Shown: piece by piece, positions 25,768 through 33,898 of the stretch
Layout: each line of letters begins with the position of its first letter
Position numbering within the stretch: the first letter of the stretch is position 1
From: Mesorhizobium sp.
GTDB lineage: Bacteria; Pseudomonadota; Alphaproteobacteria; Rhizobiales; Rhizobiaceae
DNA length: 64,000 nucleotides
Direction of reading: 5' to 3'
NCBI GenBank assembly: GCA_004020645.1
Contig: SAQL01000020.1
Coordinates: 1 to 64,000 of the forward strand
Program-made: the position numbers and the translations under genes
The notes under the pieces: model-generated
Told to the model about the DNA's origin: nothing
What the model saw: only the letters and a program-made list of their open reading frames with translations
Database searches by the model: none

Positions 25768-26720
25768 AAGATGGTTCGGCATTCCTGAACGACAATGCGC
25801 AGCGCATCATAGACGGCATGATCGGCAACGCCGAACGCCTGCGTATCGCCGTTGCCAGGGGGCCATTGGGCGAGTGCCTGATCGATGCCGGCGCCAAGGC
25901 CGCCGGCGGCGTCGAGGCCGGGCTGCACATGGCGGAAGCCGCGATGGGCGGGCTCGGCAGCGTTTCGGTCTGCATGGACCGCGCGTCGCGGAAATGGCCG
26001 CTCACCGTCGAAGTGCGGTCTTCGCAGCCGGTACTTGCCTGCCTGGGCAGCCAGTACGCGGGCTGGAACCTGTCGAGCCAAGGCTATTTCGCCATGGGAT
26101 CGGGACCGGCGCGGGCGCTCGCCCGCGTCGAACCGCTGTTCGAAGCACTTTCCTATCGCGACACTGCGTCATCTGCGGTGCTTATCCTGGAGACCGCCGA
26201 ACCGCCGCCCCAGGCGATCGTTGAGAAGGTCGGCAAGGCAACTGGATTGCCAACCGAAAAGCTCACCTTCCTCTATGCGCCGACACAAAGCGTTGCGGGC
26301 AGCGTGCAGATCGTCGCGCGCGCGCTCGAGGTTGCTTTGCACAAGACCAACGATCTCAAATTTCCGCTGGAGAACGTTGTCGACGGCATCGGCACGGCGC
26401 CTATCCCCGCCCCCCATCCGGATTTCCTGACCGCGATGGGCAGAACCAACGACGCCATCATCTATGGCGGCAGCGTTCAGCTCTTCGTCAAAGGCTCGTC
26501 GAAAGACGCCAGGGAGTTGGCGGAGAAACTGCCGAGCCGCGCCTCGCGCGATCACGGCCACCCCTTCGCCGAGGTCTTCAAGCGGTTCAAGGGCGATTTC
26601 TATGCCATCGATCCGCTGCTGTTCAGCCCGGCCGAAGTGATCGTCACGGCGATCGAGACCGGCGATACGTTTCGCGCCGGCGAACGTGATCTGCAAATGC
26701 TCGAACGGAGCCTCGGTTAG
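25764..26720 (+). CDS. mch: Methenyl-H4MPT cyclohydrolase
   Basis: A 318-residue cyclohydrolase that converts methenyl-H4MPT to formyl-H4MPT, the step between MtdB and the Fhc complex. Motifs are GLGSVSVCMDR, VLACLGSQYAGWNLS, FFAMGSGPARALA-like YFAMGSGPARALA, and NDAIIYGGSVQLFV. The ATG follows GGAGACCGGAC and overlaps the ATP-grasp stop (ATGA). The length is typical of the family. Confidence 0.96.
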   Translation: MKDGSAFLNDNAQRIIDGMIGNAERLRIAVARGPLGECLIDAGAKAAGGVEAGLHMAEAAMGGLGSVSVCMDRASRKWPLTVEVRSSQPVLACLGSQYAGWNLSSQGYFAMGSGPARALARVEPLFEALSYRDTASSAVLILETAEPPPQAIVEKVGKATGLPTEKLTFLYAPTQSVAGSVQIVARALEVALHKTNDLKFPLENVVDGIGTAPIPAPHPDFLTAMGRTNDAIIYGGSVQLFVKGSSKDARELAEKLPSRASRDHGHPFAEVFKRFKGDFYAIDPLLFSPAEVIVTAIETGDTFRAGERDLQMLERSLG

Positions 26721-26806
26721 ACGATGGCGGTGCAACGGACTCACCTATCATCCGCCTGCCGGGCCGCCCGCTCGCGCCTTCGGTATACCGGTATCCGAGG
26801 CGCGAC

Positions 26807-27763
26807 ATGATCCCCCGCATCCTGATCGTCAGCGACGTCTCGGACGCCCGGGCCAAGGGCCTGGCGGCAAGGCTGGACCGGCGCGGCGCCGTTGTCGCAA
26901 CCGTGCCGCTGGCGGCGATCGCGTTCGACACCGGCAGCCCGAGCGGACTGTCGATCCCCGGCTTCGACGGCGCGCTGCCCGACGCCGTGCTGGTCCGTTC
27001 GATCGCCGCCGGATCGTTCGAAGCAGTCACCCGGCGCCTTGGCGTGCTGCACGCATTCGGCAAGCTTTCCATTCCGGTGTGGAATTCCGCACAGGCGATA
27101 GAACGCTGCGTCGACAAGTCGATGACGACCTTCCTGCTGAAGAATGCCGGCCTGCCGACGCCGCCGACATTCGCGGTCGAGGGTTTTGCCATGGCCGAAG
27201 CGGTCGCCAGACGCGAACTACCGTTCACGCCGCTGGTGCTGAAGCCGCTTTTCGGCGCACAGGGCCGCGGCATCAGGCTGATCGAAACACTGTCCGATCT
27301 CCCCGCCGAGGACGAGGTGAACGGCGTCTACTATCTCCAGCATTACGTGCCGCGTCCCGGCCCTCCTTTCCGCGATTTTCGCGTTTTCGTCTGCGCCGGC
27401 GAAGTCCTGGCGATGATGAGCCGCCGTGGCGACGACTGGATCACCAACGTCAATCGCGGGGCGGTTCCCGAGCAGGTCTCGGGGCAGGTTTCGCTGCACG
27501 GCGAAACCGAATTGGCGACGCTGGCACGGGCCGCCGCCGCCGCCATCGGCGCGGATTTCGCCGGCGTCGATATCGTACCGGGAGCCGACGGCGAGCTGTT
27601 CGTGCTGGAGGTCAACAGCATGCCCGCCTGGTCCGGGCTTCAATCGGTCGTCGCGGTGAACATCGCCGATGCGATTGCAGACGCCCTGCTGAAATTCCTG
27701 GCCGATCGTACCGAGGCGGCGGCAGCGCGACCCTACCGCCTCACTGCGCCGGCGAATTCGTGA
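26807..27763 (+). CDS. RimK-type ATP-grasp ligase (MptN-like)
   Basis: A 318-residue ATP-grasp protein of the RimK type. Archaeal MptN, the closest functional model, adds glutamate to tetrahydromethanopterin. The N-terminal strand MIPRILIVSDVSDARAKGL leads to a pre-ATP domain with VWNSAQAIERCVDKSMTTFLL. The core has PLVLKPLFGAQGRGIRLI, FRDFRVFVCAGEVLAMM and LFVLEVNSMPAWSGLQ. The 3' end overlaps the CitG-like gene by 4 bp (GTGA). The glutamylation role is inferred from context. Confidence 0.82.
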   Translation: MIPRILIVSDVSDARAKGLAARLDRRGAVVATVPLAAIAFDTGSPSGLSIPGFDGALPDAVLVRSIAAGSFEAVTRRLGVLHAFGKLSIPVWNSAQAIERCVDKSMTTFLLKNAGLPTPPTFAVEGFAMAEAVARRELPFTPLVLKPLFGAQGRGIRLIETLSDLPAEDEVNGVYYLQHYVPRPGPPFRDFRVFVCAGEVLAMMSRRGDDWITNVNRGAVPEQVSGQVSLHGETELATLARAAAAAIGADFAGVDIVPGADGELFVLEVNSMPAWSGLQSVVAVNIADAIADALLKFLADRTEAAAARPYRLTAPANS

Positions 27764-28644
27764 CCGACGGCATGGCGCTTTCGCGAGAACGCCTCCGGGC
27801 TGCCTATAAGGACGCCTGCCGGATGGAGATCGAGGCGCTGAAACCGGGCAACGTCCATCTGTTCGCCGACGGGCACGGCATGTCCGCCGCCCAGTTCATG
27901 ACGAGCGCAGAGGTCTCGTCCGGGCCGCTGACCGATCCTCGACTGCCGGTCGGACAGCGCATGCTGGAAGCGGTCCGCGCGACACGTTTGGCAGTCGCGA
28001 CCAATACCAATCTCGGTATCATTCTTCTGGCTGGGCCTCTGCTATGCGCCGCCGAAATGGCGGGCGCCCAACTGCACGACAGACTACTGCACGACAATCG
28101 ACTCCACGACAATCTCGACGCGGTGCTGCGCGGAATGAGCATGGACGATACCAGAGCGGTGTTCGAGGCGATCGTCGCGGCCGCGCCGGGCGGCCTTGGA
28201 GAAGCCGCGAACGACGTGCGGCAAGAGCCGAAGGTTCATCTGCTCGAAGCCATGCGGGAGGCGGCCGACCGCGACATGATCGCCCGCCAGTATGTTACCT
28301 GTTTCGGCGACGTATTCGGCGTGGGGCTTGCGGCTCTGAAAGCGGCGTTGGCACGCGGCGAAGGCGGCATGTGGCCGACGGTGTTCGCCTATATGGCGTT
28401 TCTCGCCAGCTTCCCCGACAGTCACGTGGTGCGCAATCATGGAACTGACGTCGCAGATCAGACGCGGCAAGAAGCCCTTGCCGTCGAGGCGGCGCTGCAT
28501 GCCAACGATGACGAGACGTCACGCATTCGTCTGCTCATGGAGCTCGACCGCCGGCTGAAGGCGGACAACGTCAACCCCGGCACCTCGGCCGACCTGACCG
28601 TGGCTACTCTTTTAGTCCACACCCTCGGCGTTCAGCTTGCATAA
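27760..28644 (+). CDS. CitG/MdcB-like protein (triphosphoribosyl-dephospho-CoA synthase family)
   Basis: A 294-residue all-helical protein of the CitG family. It has ACRMEIEALKPGNVHLFADGHG near the N-terminus, ATNTNLGIILLAGPLL, and NPGTSADLTVATLLVHTLG at the C-terminus. True CitG makes the citrate lyase prosthetic-group precursor; members inside H4MPT clusters probably act in cofactor synthesis, since no citrate lyase is present. I choose the GTG at 27760, which overlaps the upstream stop as GTGA; an ATG 12 bp later is possible. A 15-bp in-frame tandem repeat lies at 28072-28116. Confidence 0.85.
   Translation: MTDGMALSRERLRAAYKDACRMEIEALKPGNVHLFADGHGMSAAQFMTSAEVSSGPLTDPRLPVGQRMLEAVRATRLAVATNTNLGIILLAGPLLCAAEMAGAQLHDRLLHDNRLHDNLDAVLRGMSMDDTRAVFEAIVAAAPGGLGEAANDVRQEPKVHLLEAMREAADRDMIARQYVTCFGDVFGVGLAALKAALARGEGGMWPTVFAYMAFLASFPDSHVVRNHGTDVADQTRQEALAVEAALHANDDETSRIRLLMELDRRLKADNVNPGTSADLTVATLLVHTLGVQLA
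28072..28116. repeat. Three in-frame 15-bp repeats inside the CitG-like gene
   Basis: Three tandem 15-bp units, starting at 28072, 28087 and 28102, encode LHDRL, LHDNR and LHDNL. The repeat keeps the reading frame and probably forms a helical surface loop whose length could vary between strains. Confidence 0.75.
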
Positions 28645-28811
28645 TCGCAACGTTGGTGGTTGACTTTCAGGAGCGGAAGCTGGGCTTCCGCGGCTATCCA
28701 GCCAACCGGTCCGGATGTCCGGGCGCTGCCAACAAGGATAGCTGTCCATCGAGCGCTCGCTCGGTTTGCGGCGTCTTTGGACACCATAACTGTGTCTTGG
28801 AGGAAATTGGC

Positions 28812-29318
28812 ATGGCAAAAATCTCGAAAGTAATGGTCGGTGAATCGCTGGTAGGAGACGGCAACGAAGTGGCGCATGTCGACCTGCTCATCGGCCCACG
28901 GGGGAGCGCGGTCGAAACAGCATTTTGTAACGCGCTGACCAACAACAAGGACGGCTTTACCTCCCTTTTGGCGGTGATCGCGCCCAATCTTCAGTGCAAG
29001 CCCAACACCGTGATGTTCAACAAGGTCACGATCAAGGGCGCCAAGCAGGCCGTGCAGATGTTCGGCCCGGCCCAGCATGCGGTCGCCAAGGCCGTGCAGG
29101 ATGCCGTCGCCGAGGACATCATTCCCGCCAATGAGGCGGATGATCTGTTCATCTGCGTCGGCGTTTTCATCCATTGGGACGCCGCCGACGACGCCAAGAT
29201 TCAGAAGTACAATTACGAAGCGACGAAGGAAGCCATCCAGCGCGCCGTCTCGGGGACACCGACGGCCGCCGAGGCCACGGCCAAGCGGGACCAGGTGAAG
29301 CATCCGTTCGCGGCTTAG
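28812..29318 (+). CDS. fae: Formaldehyde-activating enzyme Fae
   Basis: A 168-residue enzyme that condenses formaldehyde with H4MPT to methylene-H4MPT, the entry point of the module. Signature blocks are VGESLVGDGNEVAHVDLLIG with the conserved histidine, NPNLQ-type region APNLQCKPNTVMFNKVTIK, and MFGPAQHAVAKAVQDAV. The ATG at 28812 has GGAGGAAATTGGC upstream. A 167-bp gap before it probably carries its own promoter, as expected for a highly expressed gene. Confidence 0.97.
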   Translation: MAKISKVMVGESLVGDGNEVAHVDLLIGPRGSAVETAFCNALTNNKDGFTSLLAVIAPNLQCKPNTVMFNKVTIKGAKQAVQMFGPAQHAVAKAVQDAVAEDIIPANEADDLFICVGVFIHWDAADDAKIQKYNYEATKEAIQRAVSGTPTAAEATAKRDQVKHPFAA

Positions 29319-29422
29319 ACAAGAGACAGCCCCGCACAGATAAAACCCTCCGCGGAGCCGGATGGTCTGTTGCGTCGCCTGAAAAAGCTTCTGGGCCTTT
29401 AGAGCACCGGACAAAGAGCCTG

Positions 29423-29442
29423 CCCTCGGGCCTGACCGAGGG
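29423..29442. terminator. Possible terminator hairpin downstream of fae
   Basis: CCCTCGG (29423-29429) pairs with CCGAGGG (29436-29442) around a six-base loop. No T-run follows, so intrinsic termination is uncertain. The hairpin lies in the 240-bp gap between the convergent fae and HisA-like genes, which shows no other gene. Confidence 0.35.
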
Positions 29443-29558
29443 TGCGTTGGGAGTCCGATGCTCCAGCAAAGAGATAGAGCGGCAGGACGATCGACTTGAG
29501 AGTCCGCCGTTCTACAAGGCTCGGGTTTCCGAGGCCGAAGTTCGAGGCCACGCGAATG

Positions 29559-30257
29559 TCAGGTGCCAAGCGTTGCGAGGTGCCGGGGCGTGAGCGTGCC
29601 GTCATGCAGCGAGGTCGCGACCAGCGCCGCGGCGATACCGAGTGACGAAAGCGCGCGAATGTCAGCCTCGTTGCGCACCCCGCCGGCCGCGATCACGGAG
29701 CGGCTTCCCGCCTTCGCAATGATCGCCTCGAGCCGTGTGAAATCGGGGCCGGAGGCGGAGCCGACCTTGGCCAATGTCATGACGATCACCTTTTGCGGCC
29801 AAAGCTCCGGCTCGTCGAGAAATGATGCCGGACCGCGAAACCCGTCGTCGAAGAAATCCAGCGACAGGATAAGGTCCGGATGATCGCAAAAACGCCGCAA
29901 CAGCGCGCCGTCCTGCTGCGATTCGGAGCCCAGGACCGGGTAAAGCAAGGGCTCGGCAAGTGCCGCCGAAAGGGTTTTCTCGTCGGCGATGCCGGCATCG
30001 ACCCAAAGCTCCGGCGGCTCCGCCATTGCCTTCAGCCGGGCAAGCGCGCCGCTGTTTGGCGTTCCGCCTTCGATGGCATCGAGATCGGCGATATAGAAGG
30101 TCGGAAAAGGATAAAGCCGGCGCAGGCCCTCAGTGACCGCGACGACATCGGAAGTTTGGCTGAGCGGCGTGACGATCGGCCTGTAGCGATCGCGTTTTCC
30201 TTGCTGGGCGCGGACCACCTTGCCGCCTTTCAGGTCAAGAACCGGAATGATACGCAA
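29559..30257 (-). CDS. HisA-like TIM-barrel protein of the H4MPT cluster
   Basis: A 232-residue homologue of HisA (phosphoribosyl-formimino isomerase). It starts RIIPVLDLKGGKVVRAQQG, has FYIADLDAIEGG and LWVDAGIADEKTL, and ends with the phosphate-binding block VIAAGGVRNEADIRAL. HisA-like proteins recur in methylotroph H4MPT clusters, and a role in pterin or furan cofactor synthesis is suspected. The housekeeping hisA would normally sit in a his operon, which is absent here. TTG start with GAGAAAAAGAG upstream; divergent from the gene at 30314. Confidence 0.8.
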   Translation of the reverse strand: MRIIPVLDLKGGKVVRAQQGKRDRYRPIVTPLSQTSDVVAVTEGLRRLYPFPTFYIADLDAIEGGTPNSGALARLKAMAEPPELWVDAGIADEKTLSAALAEPLLYPVLGSESQQDGALLRRFCDHPDLILSLDFFDDGFRGPASFLDEPELWPQKVIVMTLAKVGSASGPDFTRLEAIIAKAGSRSVIAAGGVRNEADIRALSSLGIAAALVATSLHDGTLTPRHLATLGT

Positions 30258-30313
30258 CGCTCTTTTTCTCGCTGACCAACTGCCCCTGACCAACTGTGAT
30301 GAAAGCTTGAACC

Positions 30314-31348
30314 GTGGAAAAAAGAAAGAGCATCGTTGCCGGCTTCGATATTGGCGGCGCGCATCTGAAGGTGACGCGTGCACAAGACGGCCGCATCGTC
30401 GAGGCGGTAACAATCGCCACGCCGCTCTGGCAAGGGATCCATACCCTGACCTCGGCATTCGAGGAAACGGCTCTGATCTATGCCGGCGCCGACCTCAACG
30501 CATTCACCATGACCGGCGAACTGGTGGATGTCTTTCCTTCCCGCGATGCCGGCGTCGCGGCCCTGCTGGATGAGATTTCAGCGCGGGTCGCAGGCGAAAA
30601 GTTGATCTATGCCGGGCCGTCCGGCTTTGTCGGGGTCGAGCAGGCAGCGCGGCTGAGCAGCGATGTCGCCTCCGCCAACTGGCACGCGACAGCGTCGTTG
30701 GTGGCGACACTCGCCGGCGATGCCCTGTTCGTCGACATGGGCTCCACCACCACCGATATCATCGCCATCAAAAATGGCGCCGTCGCCAATGACGGCTACA
30801 CCGATGCCGGACGGCTTCTGAGCGGCGAACTGGTCTATACCGGCTTCACCAGGACATTCCTGTTCGGTGTCGCCTCGTCGGCCCCCGTCCGCGGCAGGCT
30901 GACACCGCTGATGAACGAATATTTCGCCTCGATCGCCGATGCGCACCGGATCCTGGGGGTGCTCGACGAGAAGGACGACAGGCACGCTTCCGCCGACGGC
31001 AAGGAAAAGACCGTCGATGGTTCGATCGCGCGGCTGGCGCGCATGATCGGGCGCGACGCCGCCGACCTGACACTGCCGGAATGGCGTGAAGTCGCACGCT
31101 GGTTCAGCGAACAGCAGTTGCGCAAGATCCACGATGCAGCATCCCTGGTTGCCGGATCCCTGGCTCGGGATGTGCCGATCGTCGGCGCCGGAACCGGCCG
31201 CTGGCAGATCAGGCGGCTGGCCGAACGCATGGAACGCCGCTTCGTCGACTTCGCCGAGATCATCCCCGCAGATGACGCCGTTCGCGGCGAAGCGAGCAGC
31301 GTGGCGCCCGCGTCAGCGGTGGCGCTGTTGGCGGGATCTCAATTGTAG
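30314..31348 (+). CDS. H4MPT-linked C1-transfer protein, hydantoinase A/actin-like fold
   Basis: A 344-residue protein with an ASKHA/hydantoinase-like ATPase fold. It has AGFDIGGAHLKVTRAQDG at the N-terminus, LFVDMGSTTTDIIAI in the middle and VPIVGAGTGRWQIRRLAERM near the C-terminus. Orthologues occur almost only with fae, mch and fhc in bacteria and in methanogens, so a cofactor role is likely; the reaction is unknown to me. The start is GTG with GAAAGCTT upstream. Confidence 0.8.
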   Translation: MEKRKSIVAGFDIGGAHLKVTRAQDGRIVEAVTIATPLWQGIHTLTSAFEETALIYAGADLNAFTMTGELVDVFPSRDAGVAALLDEISARVAGEKLIYAGPSGFVGVEQAARLSSDVASANWHATASLVATLAGDALFVDMGSTTTDIIAIKNGAVANDGYTDAGRLLSGELVYTGFTRTFLFGVASSAPVRGRLTPLMNEYFASIADAHRILGVLDEKDDRHASADGKEKTVDGSIARLARMIGRDAADLTLPEWREVARWFSEQQLRKIHDAASLVAGSLARDVPIVGAGTGRWQIRRLAERMERRFVDFAEIIPADDAVRGEASSVAPASAVALLAGSQL

Positions 31349-31362
31349 GCGCTCTATCCGGT

Positions 31363-31953
31363 TCAGCCGCGTACCTCGTCGCCGCTGGCATCCTTGGCCG
31401 CCATGTGCTCGCCGACGCGCTGCATCAGCCAGCCCCAGGCTTCCTTTTCGCCCTCGCCTGCGGTCTTTTCGATGGCGATCGAAAGGTAGGCGACTTCCGC
31501 CTCGATCTTGTCGCGCGGCAGCATGCCGAGCCGGCTGACCAGGATCGCCAGCTCCAGCACCGCCGCCTTGGCACGGTTGAAGCCGGTGAACGGCGCATGC
31601 GTTTCCTCCTGCACCACGCGGCAGAAATGGCGAGGTCGCATAGCATCATCATCGACACTCTCGACTTCGAGGACCGAATGCGCGAGCGCTACCTCGAGCC
31701 GCGGCACCGGAAACCCGTCGACCGCAATGGTTGGCCAATGCTTGCGCCCGGTCAGGCAGCCGGCAAAGATACGCACGTCGTCGGTGTAATTGGCGATGGC
31801 AAACGGCACTTCGGCGAGATTGTCGAGCGTGACCGACGGCCGGAACGGCGCGATCACCCAGCCGTCCTTCTCGGCGATGATGCCGATCGGCGCGATATGG
31901 ACGTCGCCGGCTTTGTTGACCGTGGTGATGATCGATTCGCGAATGTAGGGCAT
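31363..31953 (-). CDS. DUF447-type protein of the H4MPT cluster
   Basis: A 196-residue protein that starts MPYIRESIITTVNKAGDVHIAPIG, typical of the DUF447 family with a flavin-reductase-like split barrel. FAIANYTDDVRIFAGCLTG and FTGFNRAKAAVLELAILVSRL are further family-like blocks. The family is shared by methanogens and H4MPT-containing bacteria. Its enzymatic role is unknown. It follows the dihydropteroate-synthase-related gene by 3 bp. Confidence 0.82.
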   Translation of the reverse strand: MPYIRESIITTVNKAGDVHIAPIGIIAEKDGWVIAPFRPSVTLDNLAEVPFAIANYTDDVRIFAGCLTGRKHWPTIAVDGFPVPRLEVALAHSVLEVESVDDDAMRPRHFCRVVQEETHAPFTGFNRAKAAVLELAILVSRLGMLPRDKIEAEVAYLSIAIEKTAGEGEKEAWGWLMQRVGEHMAAKDASGDEVRG

Positions 31954-31956
31954 GGT

Positions 31957-33351
31957 TTAGCGCTCTTTCTTCGCGCGAAGCGTGTGTCCCGCTTCCGCAA
32001 GACGGCTGCGGTCGGTTTCGGGAGCCGGCGCGGCAACGCCCCATGCGAGCGGCTCGTCCTGCACATAGCGCTTGCCGAGGCGCCACGCGATCTCGGCCTT
32101 CATCAGCTCGGCGCCGAGATAGAACGCGTGTGCTCCATCCGCTTCAACGCCAAGCCCGGCAAACAGTTCGAAAGCATCCGTGGCAATCGCATGCCCCTTG
32201 CCGTTGAAAACATGGATGCCATCCTCGGCGGTCATGATGCGGAAGTTGGTGTCGCGCACCTCCGCCGCCAGTGCTGCGATATCCTCGGTCGAGGCGGTGA
32301 ACGGCTTGCGGTCGTGAACCTGCAGCAGCCCTGGATGGTAACTTCGCGGCAGCGCACCGTCGTTCTTGGCGGCAAACAGGATGCGGCGGGCAATGTCGTG
32401 CTCCTCGATCGTTCGCAGCGTGTGCGGGCTGACATGCACGGCAAGCACGTTTCGGATCTGAAGTTCCGAGCAGAGGCCGGCCAGAACCGCAGTAACGCCG
32501 GAACTGTCGGCGTCGGTCAATTCGGTGAGATTGCCGGTGCCCATCAGCAGTTCGACCTCGGGCCAGCGGCGGCGCGCCTCGATGAAACGGCCGAGTGAGG
32601 CGGCAAAGCCGAAATGGATCGGGTCGAGCACCGGATCGGCGAGGAAGGCGACGCCGGCCTTTTGCGCCGCTTCGATGGCCCGGCCGAGCGAATCCAGGTC
32701 GCCGGGCGTGGCCGGGATCAGCACTGGTACGGCCTTGCAATCGAAGGCCAACGGCAGCGTGTTCTCATCGAGGCTGAGAAGATAGTCCGCACCGGCGCCT
32801 GCGCCGATCGACAGTTCGTCGGTGCTTGCCGAATCGACGCTGATCAGAAATCCCTGTGCCTTCAGTTCGCGCACCGCCTCTTCCAGCAACGGAAACGGTG
32901 TTTCCGGCAGGCAGCCGAGATCGATGACGTCGGCGCCGGCCGCAGCCAGCGTCCGTGCTCTCGCCACCAGCGCCTCGACCGACAGCATCGGCGCATCGAC
33001 GATTTCGGCGAAGATGCGCATGTCGTGACGCGAAAGGTCAGGCGGCTCGCCCGCCCGGCCGAGAAAGGCCGGCAGATCGGCGATCTCGTCGGGGCCGCGT
33101 ATGAAGGGCACGCCGAAATGGTTCGACAGATGCTCGACGTCGCCGCGATAACGGCCGGGCAGGATGACGCGGTCGGCGCCGCTTGTCAGGCTGAGCCGCC
33201 GCTTGATGATATCTTCGCTCATCAGCGCCGCGACCTTGACGCCGATGTCGATGATCTCCCACGCAAATTCGGTTTCGCCCAGCCCGGCCAGCAGCCGTTC
33301 CAGCCGGACCTTGGCCAGATGGCCGGTAAGAAAGGCCAGCCGCTCAGCCAT
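31957..33351 (-). CDS. Dihydropteroate synthase-related protein
   Basis: A 464-residue protein related to dihydropteroate synthase, of the type shared by methanogens and H4MPT-containing bacteria. The N-terminal domain starts MAERLAFLTGHLAKVRLERLLAGL. The TIM-barrel part has AGADVIDLGCLPETPFPLL, FLISVDSAS and LMGTGNLTELTDADS. It may act in pterin assembly for H4MPT. The ATG at 33351 overlaps the flavoprotein gene by 8 bp; an ATG at 33402 would add 17 residues without homology. Confidence 0.82.
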   Translation of the reverse strand: MAERLAFLTGHLAKVRLERLLAGLGETEFAWEIIDIGVKVAALMSEDIIKRRLSLTSGADRVILPGRYRGDVEHLSNHFGVPFIRGPDEIADLPAFLGRAGEPPDLSRHDMRIFAEIVDAPMLSVEALVARARTLAAAGADVIDLGCLPETPFPLLEEAVRELKAQGFLISVDSASTDELSIGAGAGADYLLSLDENTLPLAFDCKAVPVLIPATPGDLDSLGRAIEAAQKAGVAFLADPVLDPIHFGFAASLGRFIEARRRWPEVELLMGTGNLTELTDADSSGVTAVLAGLCSELQIRNVLAVHVSPHTLRTIEEHDIARRILFAAKNDGALPRSYHPGLLQVHDRKPFTASTEDIAALAAEVRDTNFRIMTAEDGIHVFNGKGHAIATDAFELFAGLGVEADGAHAFYLGAELMKAEIAWRLGKRYVQDEPLAWGVAAPAPETDRSRLAEAGHTLRAKKER

Positions 33352-33895
33352 GGCTTGCAAGTTCGGCGTGGCGCCGTCTGACCGAGGCTTCGAGATCGGC
33401 AAGCGACTCGACCACCTGGGTCCGTTCGAAGCTCTTCAGCTGGTTGGTGTTCTCCAGGTCGATCCTGCGCGGATAGACCTTGACCAGCCCATGTGGCGCC
33501 ATGGTTTCGAGTTCCGGCGCGGTGTCGCAGGCAAAGACGATGGCCGGCACCCGGCATTTTCCCGCCTGGGCAAAGACGTTGGAGGCGAGCGTGTCGGAAA
33601 TGCCGTGCACGCATTTGGCGACCGTGTTGGAACTGGCCGGCGCCACTACCACCGTGTGATAGACACCGTGATAGAATTCGCCGACCGGGATCGCGCTCGC
33701 CGTCTTGTCGTGCAGCACACGCGTCGTCTCCGGAAAATCGAGCTTGAGCTTGTACATGCGCAGCACTTCGTTGGCTGCTTTCGACACAAAGACATCGCAA
33801 TGCTCGAGCTGGTGAATGAGTGCGAAGCTCTCCGTAAAAAAATGACCGGAACCGGTCAAAACCCATGCCCAGCGCGGCGTATGCAGCGTCGCCAT
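33344..33895 (-). CDS. dmrB: Flavoprotein, dihydromethanopterin reductase (DmrB-like)
   Basis: A 183-residue flavoprotein of the DfpA/UbiX-like fold. It starts WAWVLTGSGHFFTESFALIHQL, and VVVAPASSNTVAKCVHGISDTLASNVFAQAGK is the FMN-binding region (compare APATANTIAK in related proteins). DmrB-type enzymes reduce dihydromethanopterin to the active tetrahydro cofactor. It sits 3 bp after the MfnB fusion gene and overlaps the following gene. Flavoprotein class is clear; the exact reductase role is by context. Confidence 0.8.
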   Translation of the reverse strand: MATLHTPRWAWVLTGSGHFFTESFALIHQLEHCDVFVSKAANEVLRMYKLKLDFPETTRVLHDKTASAIPVGEFYHGVYHTVVVAPASSNTVAKCVHGISDTLASNVFAQAGKCRVPAIVFACDTAPELETMAPHGLVKVYPRRIDLENTNQLKSFERTQVVESLADLEASVRRRHAELASHG

Positions 33896-33898
33896 CGC

